A DNA stretch of 64,000 nucleotides from Nitrospirota bacterium (GTDB lineage: Bacteria > Nitrospirota > Nitrospiria > 2-01-FULL-66-17). The translations under genes and the position numbers were made by a program. Where the stretch lies: assembly GCA_040757335.1 (NCBI GenBank), contig JBFLXB010000002.1:100381-164380 (forward strand), read 5' to 3'. Shown here one piece after another: positions 54,552-63,768 of the stretch; the stretch's first letter is position 1; each line of letters opens with the position of its first letter. The notes beneath the pieces were generated by a model. It worked only from the letters and a program-made list of their open reading frames with translations, was not told the origin of the DNA and ran no database searches.

Positions 54552-57539
54552 ATGGCTCCTTCACCAGACCGGCACGGCGTACTCTTTGCCGCCAAAACCA
54601 CCCGCCCCAAGCTCCCGCGGATTCTCGCCCGGAGACACTGCCTTGACGCGCTGAACAGCGCACACGGTTGCAAGATTCTCTTCATTTCCGCTCCCGCGGG
54701 CCAGGGCAAGACCACCTTGGCTCTCTCCTGGTTGAAAGAGAGCCGCACCAAGGCCGTGTGGCTAAGCCTTGACGAGACGGATAATGACCCGGCGGGGTTT
54801 TTCCCGCTGCTGGCCGAGGGCTTTGCCGTCGCATTTCCGAGCATCCAGTTCGACCTTCCACCGCTGCCGACTACCGCCCCGTTCGACCCGGCGGCGTTTG
54901 CGCGGACCTACTGCCAGCGATTGTTTGCCCAGGCCACCGGTCGGTACGCCCTCGTGTTCGACGATTTTCACACCCTCCGGGAGGACGGCCCGATCCCGTC
55001 GATTCTCAGTGCCTTGCTGGACGCCCTGTCCCCGTCGGTGCAGATCGTCCTCCTATCGCGGAGCCTGCCGCCGGACTTTCTGGCCGGCTGGATCGCCAAA
55101 CGCCAACTGTTTCTTGTTGATCAGGCGCTCCTGCGATTTTCCGTTGGCGAGACCCACGGGCTGTTCGAACAGGTGCTGGGTGTGCCGACTACCCGCGAGC
55201 AGGCTGAGGCGATTCATGACGTGACCGAAGGATGGGTGACCGGAATGATTCTCTTACGGGAGGGAGGCCGTGCCACCGGCTCGTTCCTTGAGGGGCCGAT
55301 TCAACCGTCCGCTGCGGGCGATCATTTGGCGGATTATTTGTATCACGAGGTCTACCGACGGCTGGAGCCGGCGGTGCAAGATTTCATGGTGCGGACCTCG
55401 TTCTTTGAGGATTTCTCCCTCAAATCGCCTGGCACTCTCGGCACGTCCGGCAACGCGGAGTCCATGATTCGCATCTTACTGAGGCACCATCTCGTAGTGG
55501 AGATCGCCACGGGTGAAGGACGACGCTTTCGCTACCACGCATTGTTGCGCGAGTTCCTACAGACGCGAGTTATGGCCCTTGGGGAGGGTGAACGCGGCGC
55601 ACTGGTCCAGGAGGCTGCGGCCGTCCTCTTGGCCGAGGAGCGGGCGGAACAAGCCGTGGACCTGTATCTGAGTTACCGGCTGTACGAGCCCGCCATGGCG
55701 CTCATCGAGCAGATCAGCTTGGGCGCGGTGTTTCAAGGCAAGCGTATGACGCTGCGCCAGTGGATCGGCTCCATTCCGCCCGCTCGTATTGAAGGGCGTC
55801 CCTGGCTGGCGTACCTGCTCGGCGCGGGGCAAGAGTTTGTCGCGCCCCAGGAGGCGGAGGTCTGCTACCAGCGGGCGCTGCAAGGATTTGAAGCAGCGGG
55901 GGATCCGGAAGGCCAACTCCGGGCGCTCGGGTCATTGATCGTCCTGGGGTTTTGGCGCGGGCACGACTTCCGGCCGCTCAAGGAGTATACCCGGCGTGGA
56001 AGGACCCTCCTCAAGAGGTATGGGCGTACCTGTTCACCGATTGCTCGCACCCTCTTTCTCCTTGCCAGTGGTTTTAGTGCGACGTATGGTCACAATGATG
56101 CACAGCTCGGGATTCGGGCCCTTCTGGCCGCAGCGGCCCTGGCCCGGCAACACGGGCTCCTCCCCTTGTTCGTCTCCGCGATGTCCAATGTCGGGACTGC
56201 GGCCATGTACGCCGGGCAGTTTCAACTCGCCAAACGCTGTTTTACGGAAGCCGAGCAAGCCGTTCCTTTGGAGCGGTTGGATCCGATCTTCTCGAGCCAA
56301 TTGCTCGGGTGTCGAGGAGTCGTCGAGTCATTTCTGGGTGAGACGGAAGCGAGCTTGGCGTCTCTGATCGAGGCGGAACGCATCTGCCTGGCCAACGGAC
56401 TGGTCACCGTACTCCCGTTTGTGCAAACCAACCTGGCCCGCCATCGCATGGTGATGGGGGAGACGGAGGCGGCGGCCATCTTCGCACCCATCCGCCACCA
56501 AGTCCTCCAAGGGGGCAACCGGTATTTCGGCGCCTTCACGTTCTATTGCGAGGCGCTCGGCTTTCTCTCGACCGGACAGTTGTCTCAGGCCCTGAGCCAC
56601 GTCCAAGAGGCGGATCGTCTCCTGGCGGCGTGCGGCAGCCCGTTGTTTCACAGTCTCAACAGGTATCTGGTCGGCGTGGTCTTGGGCGAGATGGGCGAGA
56701 CACGAGAGGCCGAGCGGAATCTGCTGGCCGCGCTGCGCGGCCTGGAACAGAGCAACAGCCAGTTCTTTGTCTTCTGGGTCCTGCTCCAGTTGGCCAAGGT
56801 GGCCTTGGATCAGCACAACGAGAAGAAGGCCAAAGCCTATCTGGCCCGGGCGCTGAAGTTTGGAAAGACCGAAGAGTACAAAGAGGCCGATGGACTCCTT
56901 CCACGGACCAAGTCGATCCTGGTGAACCGAGCCCTGGAGTGGGGCTTGGAGCCGCCCTATGTCCGGCGGCTGATGGCGCACTGGAAGGTGACCCCCACGA
57001 TCGCCCTGAAGATCCACACCCTGGGCCGGTTTGAGGTGCGGCTGCACGACCAGCCGGTGCCGCCGGAGGCCTGGAAAGGGCGAAAGACCCTGCAGCTCTT
57101 GCTGGCCCTGCTGACCTTGGGCGGCAAGCAGGTGCCCAAGAGCCGGATCAGCGACCTGCTCTGGCCCGAGGCTGAGGGGGATCGGGGCGCGACGAATTTT
57201 CATACCACGCTGTACCGGCTCCAGGCCGTGCTGGGCGGCTCGCGAAATAACGGGACCGGGATCATCACGCTCACCAGCGGCTCTGTGTCCGTGAATCCCA
57301 CGCAGTGTTGGTCGGACTGCTGCGCGTTTGACGATGCGGTGCAGCAGGCCAAGCAGGCCGAGCGCCGCGGCCGGTGGAGCGAGGGGAAGCAGCATCTTGA
57401 ATCGGCGCGGGCGTTGTATCAGGGCGAGTACCTGCCGGGGTTCGAGGAGGCGTGGATCGTCTCCCGACGCGAGGCGTTGCAGCGGCAGTGGCTCTGGGTC
57501 GAACAGCAACTCACAACGCCCGCAACGCCGGGGAGATAG
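54552..57539 (+). CDS. STAND-ATPase/SARP transcriptional regulator, tandem copy A
   Basis: 995 residues. The N-terminal MalT-like NTPase has Walker A APAGQGKTT at 47-55, Walker B ALVFDDFHTL and sensor block VTEGWVTGMILL. A long TPR sensor region covers about 380-815. An OmpR/SARP-type winged helix follows from about 823 (TLGRFEVRLHDQP, KGRKTLQLLLALLTLGGKQV, LLWPEAEGDRG), then a BTAD domain to the end (ARALYQGEYLPGFEEAWI). ATP- and ligand-driven oligomerisation probably activates nearby promoters. GAGGAGTGGGG precedes the ATG. It is followed after 6 bp by a second copy with near-identical 3' end. Confidence 0.88.
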   Translation: MAPSPDRHGVLFAAKTTRPKLPRILARRHCLDALNSAHGCKILFISAPAGQGKTTLALSWLKESRTKAVWLSLDETDNDPAGFFPLLAEGFAVAFPSIQFDLPPLPTTAPFDPAAFARTYCQRLFAQATGRYALVFDDFHTLREDGPIPSILSALLDALSPSVQIVLLSRSLPPDFLAGWIAKRQLFLVDQALLRFSVGETHGLFEQVLGVPTTREQAEAIHDVTEGWVTGMILLREGGRATGSFLEGPIQPSAAGDHLADYLYHEVYRRLEPAVQDFMVRTSFFEDFSLKSPGTLGTSGNAESMIRILLRHHLVVEIATGEGRRFRYHALLREFLQTRVMALGEGERGALVQEAAAVLLAEERAEQAVDLYLSYRLYEPAMALIEQISLGAVFQGKRMTLRQWIGSIPPARIEGRPWLAYLLGAGQEFVAPQEAEVCYQRALQGFEAAGDPEGQLRALGSLIVLGFWRGHDFRPLKEYTRRGRTLLKRYGRTCSPIARTLFLLASGFSATYGHNDAQLGIRALLAAAALARQHGLLPLFVSAMSNVGTAAMYAGQFQLAKRCFTEAEQAVPLERLDPIFSSQLLGCRGVVESFLGETEASLASLIEAERICLANGLVTVLPFVQTNLARHRMVMGETEAAAIFAPIRHQVLQGGNRYFGAFTFYCEALGFLSTGQLSQALSHVQEADRLLAACGSPLFHSLNRYLVGVVLGEMGETREAERNLLAALRGLEQSNSQFFVFWVLLQLAKVALDQHNEKKAKAYLARALKFGKTEEYKEADGLLPRTKSILVNRALEWGLEPPYVRRLMAHWKVTPTIALKIHTLGRFEVRLHDQPVPPEAWKGRKTLQLLLALLTLGGKQVPKSRISDLLWPEAEGDRGATNFHTTLYRLQAVLGGSRNNGTGIITLTSGSVSVNPTQCWSDCCAFDDAVQQAKQAERRGRWSEGKQHLESARALYQGEYLPGFEEAWIVSRREALQRQWLWVEQQLTTPATPGR
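56771..57507 (+). repeat. Long direct repeat, copy 1 (3' end of regulator A)
   Basis: This 737-bp stretch is collinear, without any gap that I can find, with 59768-60504 (constant offset 2997). It has only scattered substitutions, many of them silent. Similarity of the two genes falls sharply upstream of it. Confidence 0.85.
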
Positions 57540-57545
57540 GGCTGC

Positions 57546-60512
57546 TTGTCGACCCGTTCCCCAGACCTCGGTTCCGCCAAGGCCAGCCGCCCGGCGCTTC
57601 CCCGGATTCTCCTTCGGGAAGCGTGTCTGAGCCGGCTCAAGGCCGCTCGGGCTTACAAGATCATCTACATTTCAGGGCTGGCGGGTCTGGGCAAGACCAC
57701 GCTGGCGCTTTCGTGGCTCAAACAGACCCGTACCAAAGCCGTCTGGCTCACGCTGGATGAGCAGGACAATGACCCAGCGGGATTCCTCCGCCTGCTGGCT
57801 GAGGCCTTTGCCGTCGCCTTTCCCCAGACGCAATTGACGCTTCCGTCTCTGCCCACCGCCGGTCCGTTCGATCCAGTCATGTTTGCCCGGAGCTACTGTC
57901 AAAAGCTGTTCTCCCAAGTATCAGGCCGGTACGCCCTGGTCTTGGACGATTGCCATTCGATTCCAGAAGACAACGCCCTTCTGTTTTCGATCATCGAGGT
58001 CGTGATCTCGCACGCGCCACCCAGCGTGCAGGTCGTCCTGCTGTCCAGAAACGCGCCCCCGACCTTTCTGGCCGGCTGGATCGGCAAGCGGGCATTGTTC
58101 CATCTGGACCAGGAGGCGCTGCGATTCTCGACCGAGGAGGTGCAGTCCCTGTTCAACGAGGTCTTGGAGGTTCCCATCACCCCGGATCAGGCCGTAGACC
58201 TCCATCGGACGACGGAGGGGTGGGTGACCGGCCTGATCCTGCTGAAAGATCGGGTGCGGCGAGCCGGGAGAGCGATCGTGGTCGAGGGGATGCCGGCATC
58301 ACTCGCGGACGATCGGTTGGCCGACTATTTTTATCACGGGGTGTATGGCCGGCTGGATCCGACCACAAAGGATCTCATGGTGCGATGTTCGGTCTTCGAA
58401 TCCTTTGGGATGAAGGACGCGGGTCTCATGAGCCCATCCAGCGACATCGCGTCTCGCATGCGCTTCCTGGTACGGCAGCATCTGCTCTCGGAAATCCCGA
58501 GCAAGGAGGCCACCCAGTTTCGGTATCATCCGCTGTTGCGGAAGTTCCTTCAGGATCGGGTGAGGGAACTCCCGAGCGAGGAACAACAGCACCTGGTTGA
58601 GCAGGTCGCAGCCGTGCTCCTGGCCAAGGGACAAGCGGACAAGGCCGTGGACCTGTATCTGGCCGCCGGCCAGTACGCCTCAGCCATGGGGCTCATCGAG
58701 CAGATCGGCTTGGGCGCGGTGTTTCAAGGCAAGCGGATGAAATTGCGCCAGTGGATCCGTTCCATTCCGCCCACCCAGGTGGAAGGCCGTCCCTGGCTGG
58801 TCTACCTGCTCGGCGCTGGGCGAGAATTTGAAGCGCCCCAAGAGGCGGAGGCCTGCTATCAGCGGGCGCTGCAAGGTTTTGAAACGACAGGGAATGTTGA
58901 AGGCCAGCTTTGGACGCTCGGGTCATTGATCTTCGTGGGGTTCTACCGCGCCCACGATTATCGACCGATGAAGAAATATGCCCAGCAAGGGAGACGCCTC
59001 CTAAAGAAATTTCCGGACTCCTGTTCACCGATGGCCCGTGCCTCGTTCCTGTTTGCCAATGGATTGAGTGCGATCTATGCCGAAGCGAAGCCACACCTGG
59101 GGCTTCGGTCGAGTCTTGCGGCCGCAGACTTGGCCCATCAAAATGGGCTATTCCCCCTATATATCATGGCCATGAGCTATGCCGCGAATGCGGCGCTACA
59201 CAGCGGCAGACTGCAGGTTGCGAAACTCAGCTTAGCCAAGGTGGAGGACCCTGGTCTTCAGGAGCACCTTGACCCGGTCATTGCCGCTCAACCGATTTGT
59301 TTTCGAGGCTTGCTCGAATCCTTTCAAGGTGAGGCGGAACAAGCCCTGGCGTCGATGACCGCGTTGGAGAGCTTTTGCCGAGAGCACGGGCTCCTGACCA
59401 TGCTCCCCGCTGTCCAAAGCAACTTGGTCCATCATCGCATCAAGATGGGACTGGGCCACACGGAAGCGGTCTCCTCGATCGAGGCCATACAGCAACAGGC
59501 CATTCGAGCGGGGAATAGACTGTTCGGTGGGTTCACGTTCTTTACTCAGGCCGTCCACCTCCTCTCCGTCGGGAAGATATCCCAGGCCCTCATCCACGCC
59601 GAGGAATCGGTGCGTCTTCTGAAAGCGTGCGGGGCACCGCTGTTTCTCAATCTATGTGTCTATATCCAGGGGGTGATTCTGGGCGAGATGGGCGAGACAG
59701 GAAAGGCCGAGCGGAACCTACTGACGGCCCTGCGCGGCCTTGAGAAGGCCAAGAGCAACTTCTACACCTTCTGGGTCCTGCTCCAGTTGGCCAAGGTGGC
59801 CTTGGATCAGCACAACGAGAAGAAGGCCAAAACGTATCTGGCCCGGGCGCTGAAGTTGGGAAAGACCGAGGAGTACAAGGAGGCCGATGGGCTCCTCCCG
59901 CGAACCAAGTCGATCCTGGTGACCCGAGCCCTGGAGTGGAACCTGGAGCCGCCCTATGTCCAGCGGCTCATGGCGCACTGGAAGGTCACCCCCACGATCG
60001 CCCTGAAGATCCACACCCTGGGCCGATTCGAGGTGCGGCTGCACGACCAGCCGGTGCCTCCAGAGGCGTGGAAAGGACGAAAGACCCTGCAGCTCCTGCT
60101 GGCCCTACTGGCCTTGGGCGGCAAGCAGGTGCCCAAGAGCCGGATCAGCGATCTGCTCTGGCCGGAAGCTGAGGGGGATCGCGGCGTGACGAATTTTCAT
60201 ACCACGCTGCACCGACTCCAGGCCGTGCTGGACGGTTCGCGAAATAACGGGACCGGGATCATCACGCTCACCGGAGGTTCTGTGTCCGTGAATCCCGCGC
60301 AGTGTTGGTCGGACTGCTGCGCGTTTGACGATGCGGTGCAGCAGGCCAGGCAGGCCGAGCGCCGCGGCCGGTGGAGCGAGGGGAAGCAGCATCTTGAATC
60401 GGCGCGGGCGTTGTATCAGGGCGAGTACCTGCCGGGGTTTGAGGAGGCGTGGATCGTGTCGCGGCGCGAGGCGTTGCAGCGGCAATGGCTCTGGGTCGAA
60501 CAGCGGCTATAG
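57546..60512 (+). CDS. STAND-ATPase/SARP transcriptional regulator, tandem copy B
   Basis: 988 residues from a TTG after GGGGAGATAGGG, only 6 bp after copy A. Walker A GLAGLGKTT is at 44-52 and Walker B ALVLDDCHS is present. The TPR sensor region (about 375-815) diverges clearly from copy A, e.g. in YAEAKPHLGLRSSLAAADLA. The winged helix and BTAD domains (about 825-988) are nearly the same as in copy A. Different sensors driving the same DNA-binding domain would let two signals meet at one set of promoters. The FadL-type porin gene 90 bp downstream is a natural candidate target. Confidence 0.88.
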   Translation: MSTRSPDLGSAKASRPALPRILLREACLSRLKAARAYKIIYISGLAGLGKTTLALSWLKQTRTKAVWLTLDEQDNDPAGFLRLLAEAFAVAFPQTQLTLPSLPTAGPFDPVMFARSYCQKLFSQVSGRYALVLDDCHSIPEDNALLFSIIEVVISHAPPSVQVVLLSRNAPPTFLAGWIGKRALFHLDQEALRFSTEEVQSLFNEVLEVPITPDQAVDLHRTTEGWVTGLILLKDRVRRAGRAIVVEGMPASLADDRLADYFYHGVYGRLDPTTKDLMVRCSVFESFGMKDAGLMSPSSDIASRMRFLVRQHLLSEIPSKEATQFRYHPLLRKFLQDRVRELPSEEQQHLVEQVAAVLLAKGQADKAVDLYLAAGQYASAMGLIEQIGLGAVFQGKRMKLRQWIRSIPPTQVEGRPWLVYLLGAGREFEAPQEAEACYQRALQGFETTGNVEGQLWTLGSLIFVGFYRAHDYRPMKKYAQQGRRLLKKFPDSCSPMARASFLFANGLSAIYAEAKPHLGLRSSLAAADLAHQNGLFPLYIMAMSYAANAALHSGRLQVAKLSLAKVEDPGLQEHLDPVIAAQPICFRGLLESFQGEAEQALASMTALESFCREHGLLTMLPAVQSNLVHHRIKMGLGHTEAVSSIEAIQQQAIRAGNRLFGGFTFFTQAVHLLSVGKISQALIHAEESVRLLKACGAPLFLNLCVYIQGVILGEMGETGKAERNLLTALRGLEKAKSNFYTFWVLLQLAKVALDQHNEKKAKTYLARALKLGKTEEYKEADGLLPRTKSILVTRALEWNLEPPYVQRLMAHWKVTPTIALKIHTLGRFEVRLHDQPVPPEAWKGRKTLQLLLALLALGGKQVPKSRISDLLWPEAEGDRGVTNFHTTLHRLQAVLDGSRNNGTGIITLTGGSVSVNPAQCWSDCCAFDDAVQQARQAERRGRWSEGKQHLESARALYQGEYLPGFEEAWIVSRREALQRQWLWVEQRL
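59768..60504 (+). repeat. Long direct repeat, copy 2 (3' end of regulator B)
   Basis: Second copy of the repeat at 56771-57507; both code for the last TPRs, winged helix and BTAD domain. Confidence 0.85.
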
Positions 60513-60602
60513 GCTGCGCCGTAGGACGCGATTGTTCGAGGATAGCCCGGCAGAGGACTACGCCCACAGCGGTTTGGAGCGTCGTCGGAGCACGGAAGGA
60601 TT

Positions 60603-61886
60603 ATGAGATTCATCACCCTGTTATGTGCCGTGGTGGTCGTCTTGCTCACGCTGGCGAGTCCGGCAGCGGCCTCGAACGGGCTCAACCTGATCGGCTTTGG
60701 GGCCGAGTCCTACATCATGGGCGGGGCGGATCTCGCAGTTGCCCGCGACACCACCGCAACGAATACCAATCCGGCCGGGCTCGGGCAGATCGACAACCGG
60801 CGGTTGGATCTGTACGTGTCCCTCGGATTCCAATTGAATGATTTTCGTCATCAAGACACGTTCGGGAATGATGCGCTGGTCTCAAGTCCACCGGCGAAAC
60901 TCGCCAATTTCGGGTACGGCCATCGCCTGGGCCGTCGCACCACGATCGGGGTCGGCCTCTTTGCGCAAGGCGGGTCGGGCATCGAGCACGACGCGCTGGA
61001 GACCGCCTTCGGCACCCGTGACGAATTGTCCATCGCCTTCTTGGTGGCGCGATTGACGCCGGCGGTGGCGGTGCAGGTCACCGACGCGCTCTCCGTGGGC
61101 GGGTCGCTGCTGGTCACCTACGCGAGTTTCGAGCAAAAGTTCTTTCCCAACACGTCCTATGCGGATCCCGACCCGACGCGGTCCTTCTTCGGCAGCGAGC
61201 TCAAAGACCTGGAGACCGTCAACGTGGGCGCCAAGCTCGGCCTGCTCTACCGCGTGAACGACCGCATCCGTGTGGGCATGGCGTATACCAGTCCGGTGCC
61301 CCTGAAGTTCGACGAGGGGCAAATGATCGCGAATATGTCGGCGGTGGGGCTGGGAAATGTGACGTACCGGTCCGTCATGGCCGAAGGCATCGATCAGCCC
61401 CAGGAACTGGGGATCGGGGTTGCAATCGAGCCGACGGATCGGTGGTTACTGTCCGGGGAGGTGAATTGGATCGACTGGTCGGGCGCCGTGAAGCGCACCA
61501 CGCTGGAGGCAAGCGATCCCGACAACGCGGCCGCGCCCGCGACCGTTCGGGTCACCCAGGACCAGAATTGGCGGGATCAGTACGTGCTCGCCCTGGGCCT
61601 GGCCTACGCGCCGACCGAGCGGGCCATGATCCGGGCGGGTTACAACTACGGCCGAAACCCGGTCCCGGCCGAGACCATGAACCCCCTGCTGGCTCCCATC
61701 GGCGAGCACCACGTCACGTTCGGCGGCGGCTATCAGATGGGCGCCAAGTGGCGGATCGACGGGGGAGTCGAATACGCGTTCAAGAACGAGGTGACCTATA
61801 CCAACCCCAACCTGCCCTTTGGCCCGGATGCCAAGGAATCCTACGAATTCACGTCCGTCCATATGGCGCTGAGCCGGGCGTGGTAG
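60603..61886 (+). CDS. FadL/OmpP1/TodX-family outer-membrane transporter
   Basis: 427 residues; GGAAGG precedes the ATG. The signal peptide is about 1-24 (CAVVVVLLTLASPAAAS). The mature start NGLNLIGFGAESYIMGGADL, then ARDTTATNTNPAGLGQID, is the FadL hatch region with its NPA motif. Then come alternating beta strands and a C-terminal MALSRAW with terminal aromatic residue. FadL-type channels pass hydrophobic compounds such as fatty acids or aromatics across the outer membrane. It is preceded by two tandem STAND/SARP regulators and may be under their control. Confidence 0.92.
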   Translation: MRFITLLCAVVVVLLTLASPAAASNGLNLIGFGAESYIMGGADLAVARDTTATNTNPAGLGQIDNRRLDLYVSLGFQLNDFRHQDTFGNDALVSSPPAKLANFGYGHRLGRRTTIGVGLFAQGGSGIEHDALETAFGTRDELSIAFLVARLTPAVAVQVTDALSVGGSLLVTYASFEQKFFPNTSYADPDPTRSFFGSELKDLETVNVGAKLGLLYRVNDRIRVGMAYTSPVPLKFDEGQMIANMSAVGLGNVTYRSVMAEGIDQPQELGIGVAIEPTDRWLLSGEVNWIDWSGAVKRTTLEASDPDNAAAPATVRVTQDQNWRDQYVLALGLAYAPTERAMIRAGYNYGRNPVPAETMNPLLAPIGEHHVTFGGGYQMGAKWRIDGGVEYAFKNEVTYTNPNLPFGPDAKESYEFTSVHMALSRAW

Positions 61887-61892
61887 CGCGGT

Positions 61893-62294
61893 TCAGGCGA
61901 ACAACAGCTCAAAATCTCGGGGAGTCAGGATACGGGTGCCGCGAAACGTTTCCATGACCAATAGGTCGTGGTCTCCGGTCACGAGATACTCCGCCTCGGC
62001 TTCCCGGGCGCAGGCCAGAATGTGATCATCGTCGGGGTCGCGGCAGGTTCGTTCTACTCGTACGTTCGGTTCGACGACCCGGTGGGCCGCCTCGCGGATG
62101 AGGCGGATCGCGCTGACGTTCTCCGCTCGTGAGGCCCTAAACTTCCTGGCAAGGACGCGCTGCACCTCGGATAGAATGAAGGGAGACGTCACGAGGAAGA
62201 AATCCCTTCGGCGCGCCCGGAACAACAGTTTGGAACAGGCCCCTTCCGTGACCAGCGCGGCAATAAGCACATTGGTGTCGAGGACGGCGATCAC
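61893..62294 (-). CDS. PIN-domain toxin (COG1569 type)
   Basis: 133 residues: MIAVLDTNVLIAALVTEGAC, Glu in PFILSEVQRVLARKF, CRDPDDDHILACA, and YLVTGDHDLLVM, giving the PIN acidic quartet. It is probably an RNase toxin. Its gene overlaps the preceding antitoxin by 4 bp. A homologous gene runs off the right edge. Confidence 0.88.
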   Translation of the reverse strand: MIAVLDTNVLIAALVTEGACSKLLFRARRRDFFLVTSPFILSEVQRVLARKFRASRAENVSAIRLIREAAHRVVEPNVRVERTCRDPDDDHILACAREAEAEYLVTGDHDLLVMETFRGTRILTPRDFELLFA

Positions 62295-62509
62295 GAGACC
62301 GCTTTGAAGACATCATCCTCAGTCACCACCCCGGCTTTCTTTGCTTTCTGTTCAAGTTTCCTTTTGAGTGTCTTGAACTTCGCTTCCCAGAGAAACAGGC
62401 TTAGGGATTCTTTCACGATGTCGCTCTTGTTTCGCCCGGTCGTTTTCGCAAATTTGTCGAGTTCCGCCGACATGTGTTCCGGAAGACTGACCGACAGTAC
62501 CGTTCTCAT
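62291..62509 (-). CDS. Ribbon-helix-helix antitoxin
   Basis: 72 residues: MRTVLSVSLPEHMSAELDKF, then AKTTGRNKSDIVKESLSLFL, a CopG-like ribbon-helix-helix, and a lysine-rich tail ending VVTEDDVFKAVS that should wrap the toxin. GGAGG lies just before the ATG. It represses its own promoter in typical systems; direct sites were not resolved. Confidence 0.85.
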   Translation of the reverse strand: MRTVLSVSLPEHMSAELDKFAKTTGRNKSDIVKESLSLFLWEAKFKTLKRKLEQKAKKAGVVTEDDVFKAVS

Positions 62510-62651
62510 AGGACACCTCCCTGTATGACACTACACTACGAATCGTAGAACTGGCAAGGGATCTGTTTGTGAAAACGGAGGTCTGCAGACCGACATCTCC
62601 GTACTGAATTTTCTCGTTCCAGCAGCACTCGGGAGCGTTGAGCCCATCATT

Positions 62652-62996
62652 TCAGAGGTAGAGGATGTCATACGGGCCTAAGCCCGTCGGGTACTGCTTC
62701 GCCGTACGGGAGAGCCGATCCGTCAGGGTGCGGACCTCCGCGCCGGTGAAACGAGGCGATATCAGCAGAATGCCGGCGTGAGGGGTCTGGCGATGAATTG
62801 CGTCTCGGGCCAACATCACGAAGTGCCGGGCGTTGCGTGTCACAAGGCATCGACCCTCCCGGCCGGCGTAGGCGAGCTGCTCCGGATCTGCAAGCTGAAG
62901 GTTGCCAATCTCGTGGGCGCTCACGGCGTCAATACCTTTACGCCGCAGCATCTGGGCGAGGGTCGGTGACAGATCCTCATCCAGATAGAGCTTCAC
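62652..62996 (-). CDS. DUF5615 PIN-like toxin
   Basis: 114 residues from a GTG in GTGA overlap with the antitoxin gene. MKLYLDEDLSPTLAQMLRRK, then GIDAVSAHEIGNLQLADPEQ and CLVTRNARHFVMLA, is the DUF5615/Mut7-C-like pattern with acidic residues near the N-terminus. Family members are toxin components paired with DUF433 antitoxins, as here. Confidence 0.85.
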   Translation of the reverse strand: MKLYLDEDLSPTLAQMLRRKGIDAVSAHEIGNLQLADPEQLAYAGREGRCLVTRNARHFVMLARDAIHRQTPHAGILLISPRFTGAEVRTLTDRLSRTAKQYPTGLGPYDILYL

Positions 62997-63409
62997 GTTC
63001 TGCGGATTCGGCTGGAGAGCTCGCTTGGGGAAACGTCCGGGGACGGCGTTTCGTTTTCGGTAACGAGGGCGTTGATCTCATCGGGATAGCGGCGGTAGTA
63101 CAAGAAGGCCGCCTTGATCTGGGCCTCCGTCAGCCAGGGAAAACGCGCCCGCAGCGTCCGTTCGTTGTGTGAGACCGCCTTAAAGACCGCGATGACTTCC
63201 CAGACGCCCAGGCCCGTGCCAGCGATTTTTGCCTCCCGGCCGGCCGGTTCATCCGCGAAATAAATCCCGGGACAGTGCCGCATCCGCAGAGCCTCTTCGA
63301 GCAAGTCCTGTGTAATCTCCGAGAAGGAGCGGCGAGCCCGTTTGGCGATCCGGTCGATCTCGGAGCGCAGGGACTGGCGGAGCCTCAGGGTTTTGGTTGC
63401 GGTGGTCAT
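62993..63409 (-). CDS. DUF433-type antitoxin with N-terminal ribbon-helix-helix
   Basis: 138 residues from the ATG at 63409 after GGAGG. Residues 1-45 (TKTLRLRQSLRSEIDRIAKR, SFSEITQDLLEEAL) form a ribbon-helix-helix. Residues about 50-115 (GREAKIAGTGLGVWEVIAVF, ARFPWLTEAQIKAAFLYYRR) form a DUF433 winged helix. The acidic/serine-rich tail may neutralise the toxin. It forms a coupled module with the DUF5615 gene. Confidence 0.85.
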   Translation of the reverse strand: MTTATKTLRLRQSLRSEIDRIAKRARRSFSEITQDLLEEALRMRHCPGIYFADEPAGREAKIAGTGLGVWEVIAVFKAVSHNERTLRARFPWLTEAQIKAAFLYYRRYPDEINALVTENETPSPDVSPSELSSRIRRT

Positions 63410-63452
63410 AGTGGTCCTCCCGGCAAAGCGTAATACACTGTAACACGTTGTG

Positions 63453-63640
63453 TCTATCCCCTGCAACGATGTGATGATCGGAGGCCTCATCGTGGGTGGG
63501 GATGTGCCCAAGACCGTCCTGATCCGGGCGCGGGGCTGGTCATTGGGCGGGCGCCGTTCAACAACCCGGGCGTGTTGGCCGACCCCACGATGCGCCTGTA
63601 CTCGGGCCGGTCCGTCATTGCGCAGAACAAAGACTTGACA
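63453..63640 (+). pseudogene. Fragment of a secreted repeat-domain protein
   Basis: One frame reads VMIGGLIVGGDVPKTVLIRA followed by RGWSL. After a +1 shift the next frame reads APFNNPGVLADPTMRLYSGR followed by SVIAQNKDL. Together they match the GGF...PKTVLIRARGPSL...GVLADPTLxLYSG..VIAQND domain found in tandem in many exported proteins. Only about one domain remains, frameshifted and without start. Confidence 0.7.
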
Positions 63641-63645
63641 GCGAC

Positions 63646-63735
63646 TCACTCGTTGAGCAATCGCTCAAGGTCTTCGTCGGTCAGAATGCCCCGTTCCTTC
63701 GCGAGGTGGATGCAGTAGCCCTGGATTCCCTCCAT
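63646..63735 (-). pseudogene. Possible antitoxin C-terminal remnant
   Basis: A 29-codon frame on the minus strand, ending LAKERGILTDEDLERLLNE, lies just upstream (34 bp) of the stop of the next PIN gene's strand-mate position. The tail resembles those of short antitoxins. Because the PIN gene would have to be upstream on this strand, the order would be toxin then antitoxin, so it may simply be a decayed leftover. Confidence 0.3.
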
Positions 63736-63768
63736 CGACGTGCCGCAGCGTCTCGACCGATATGGAGA

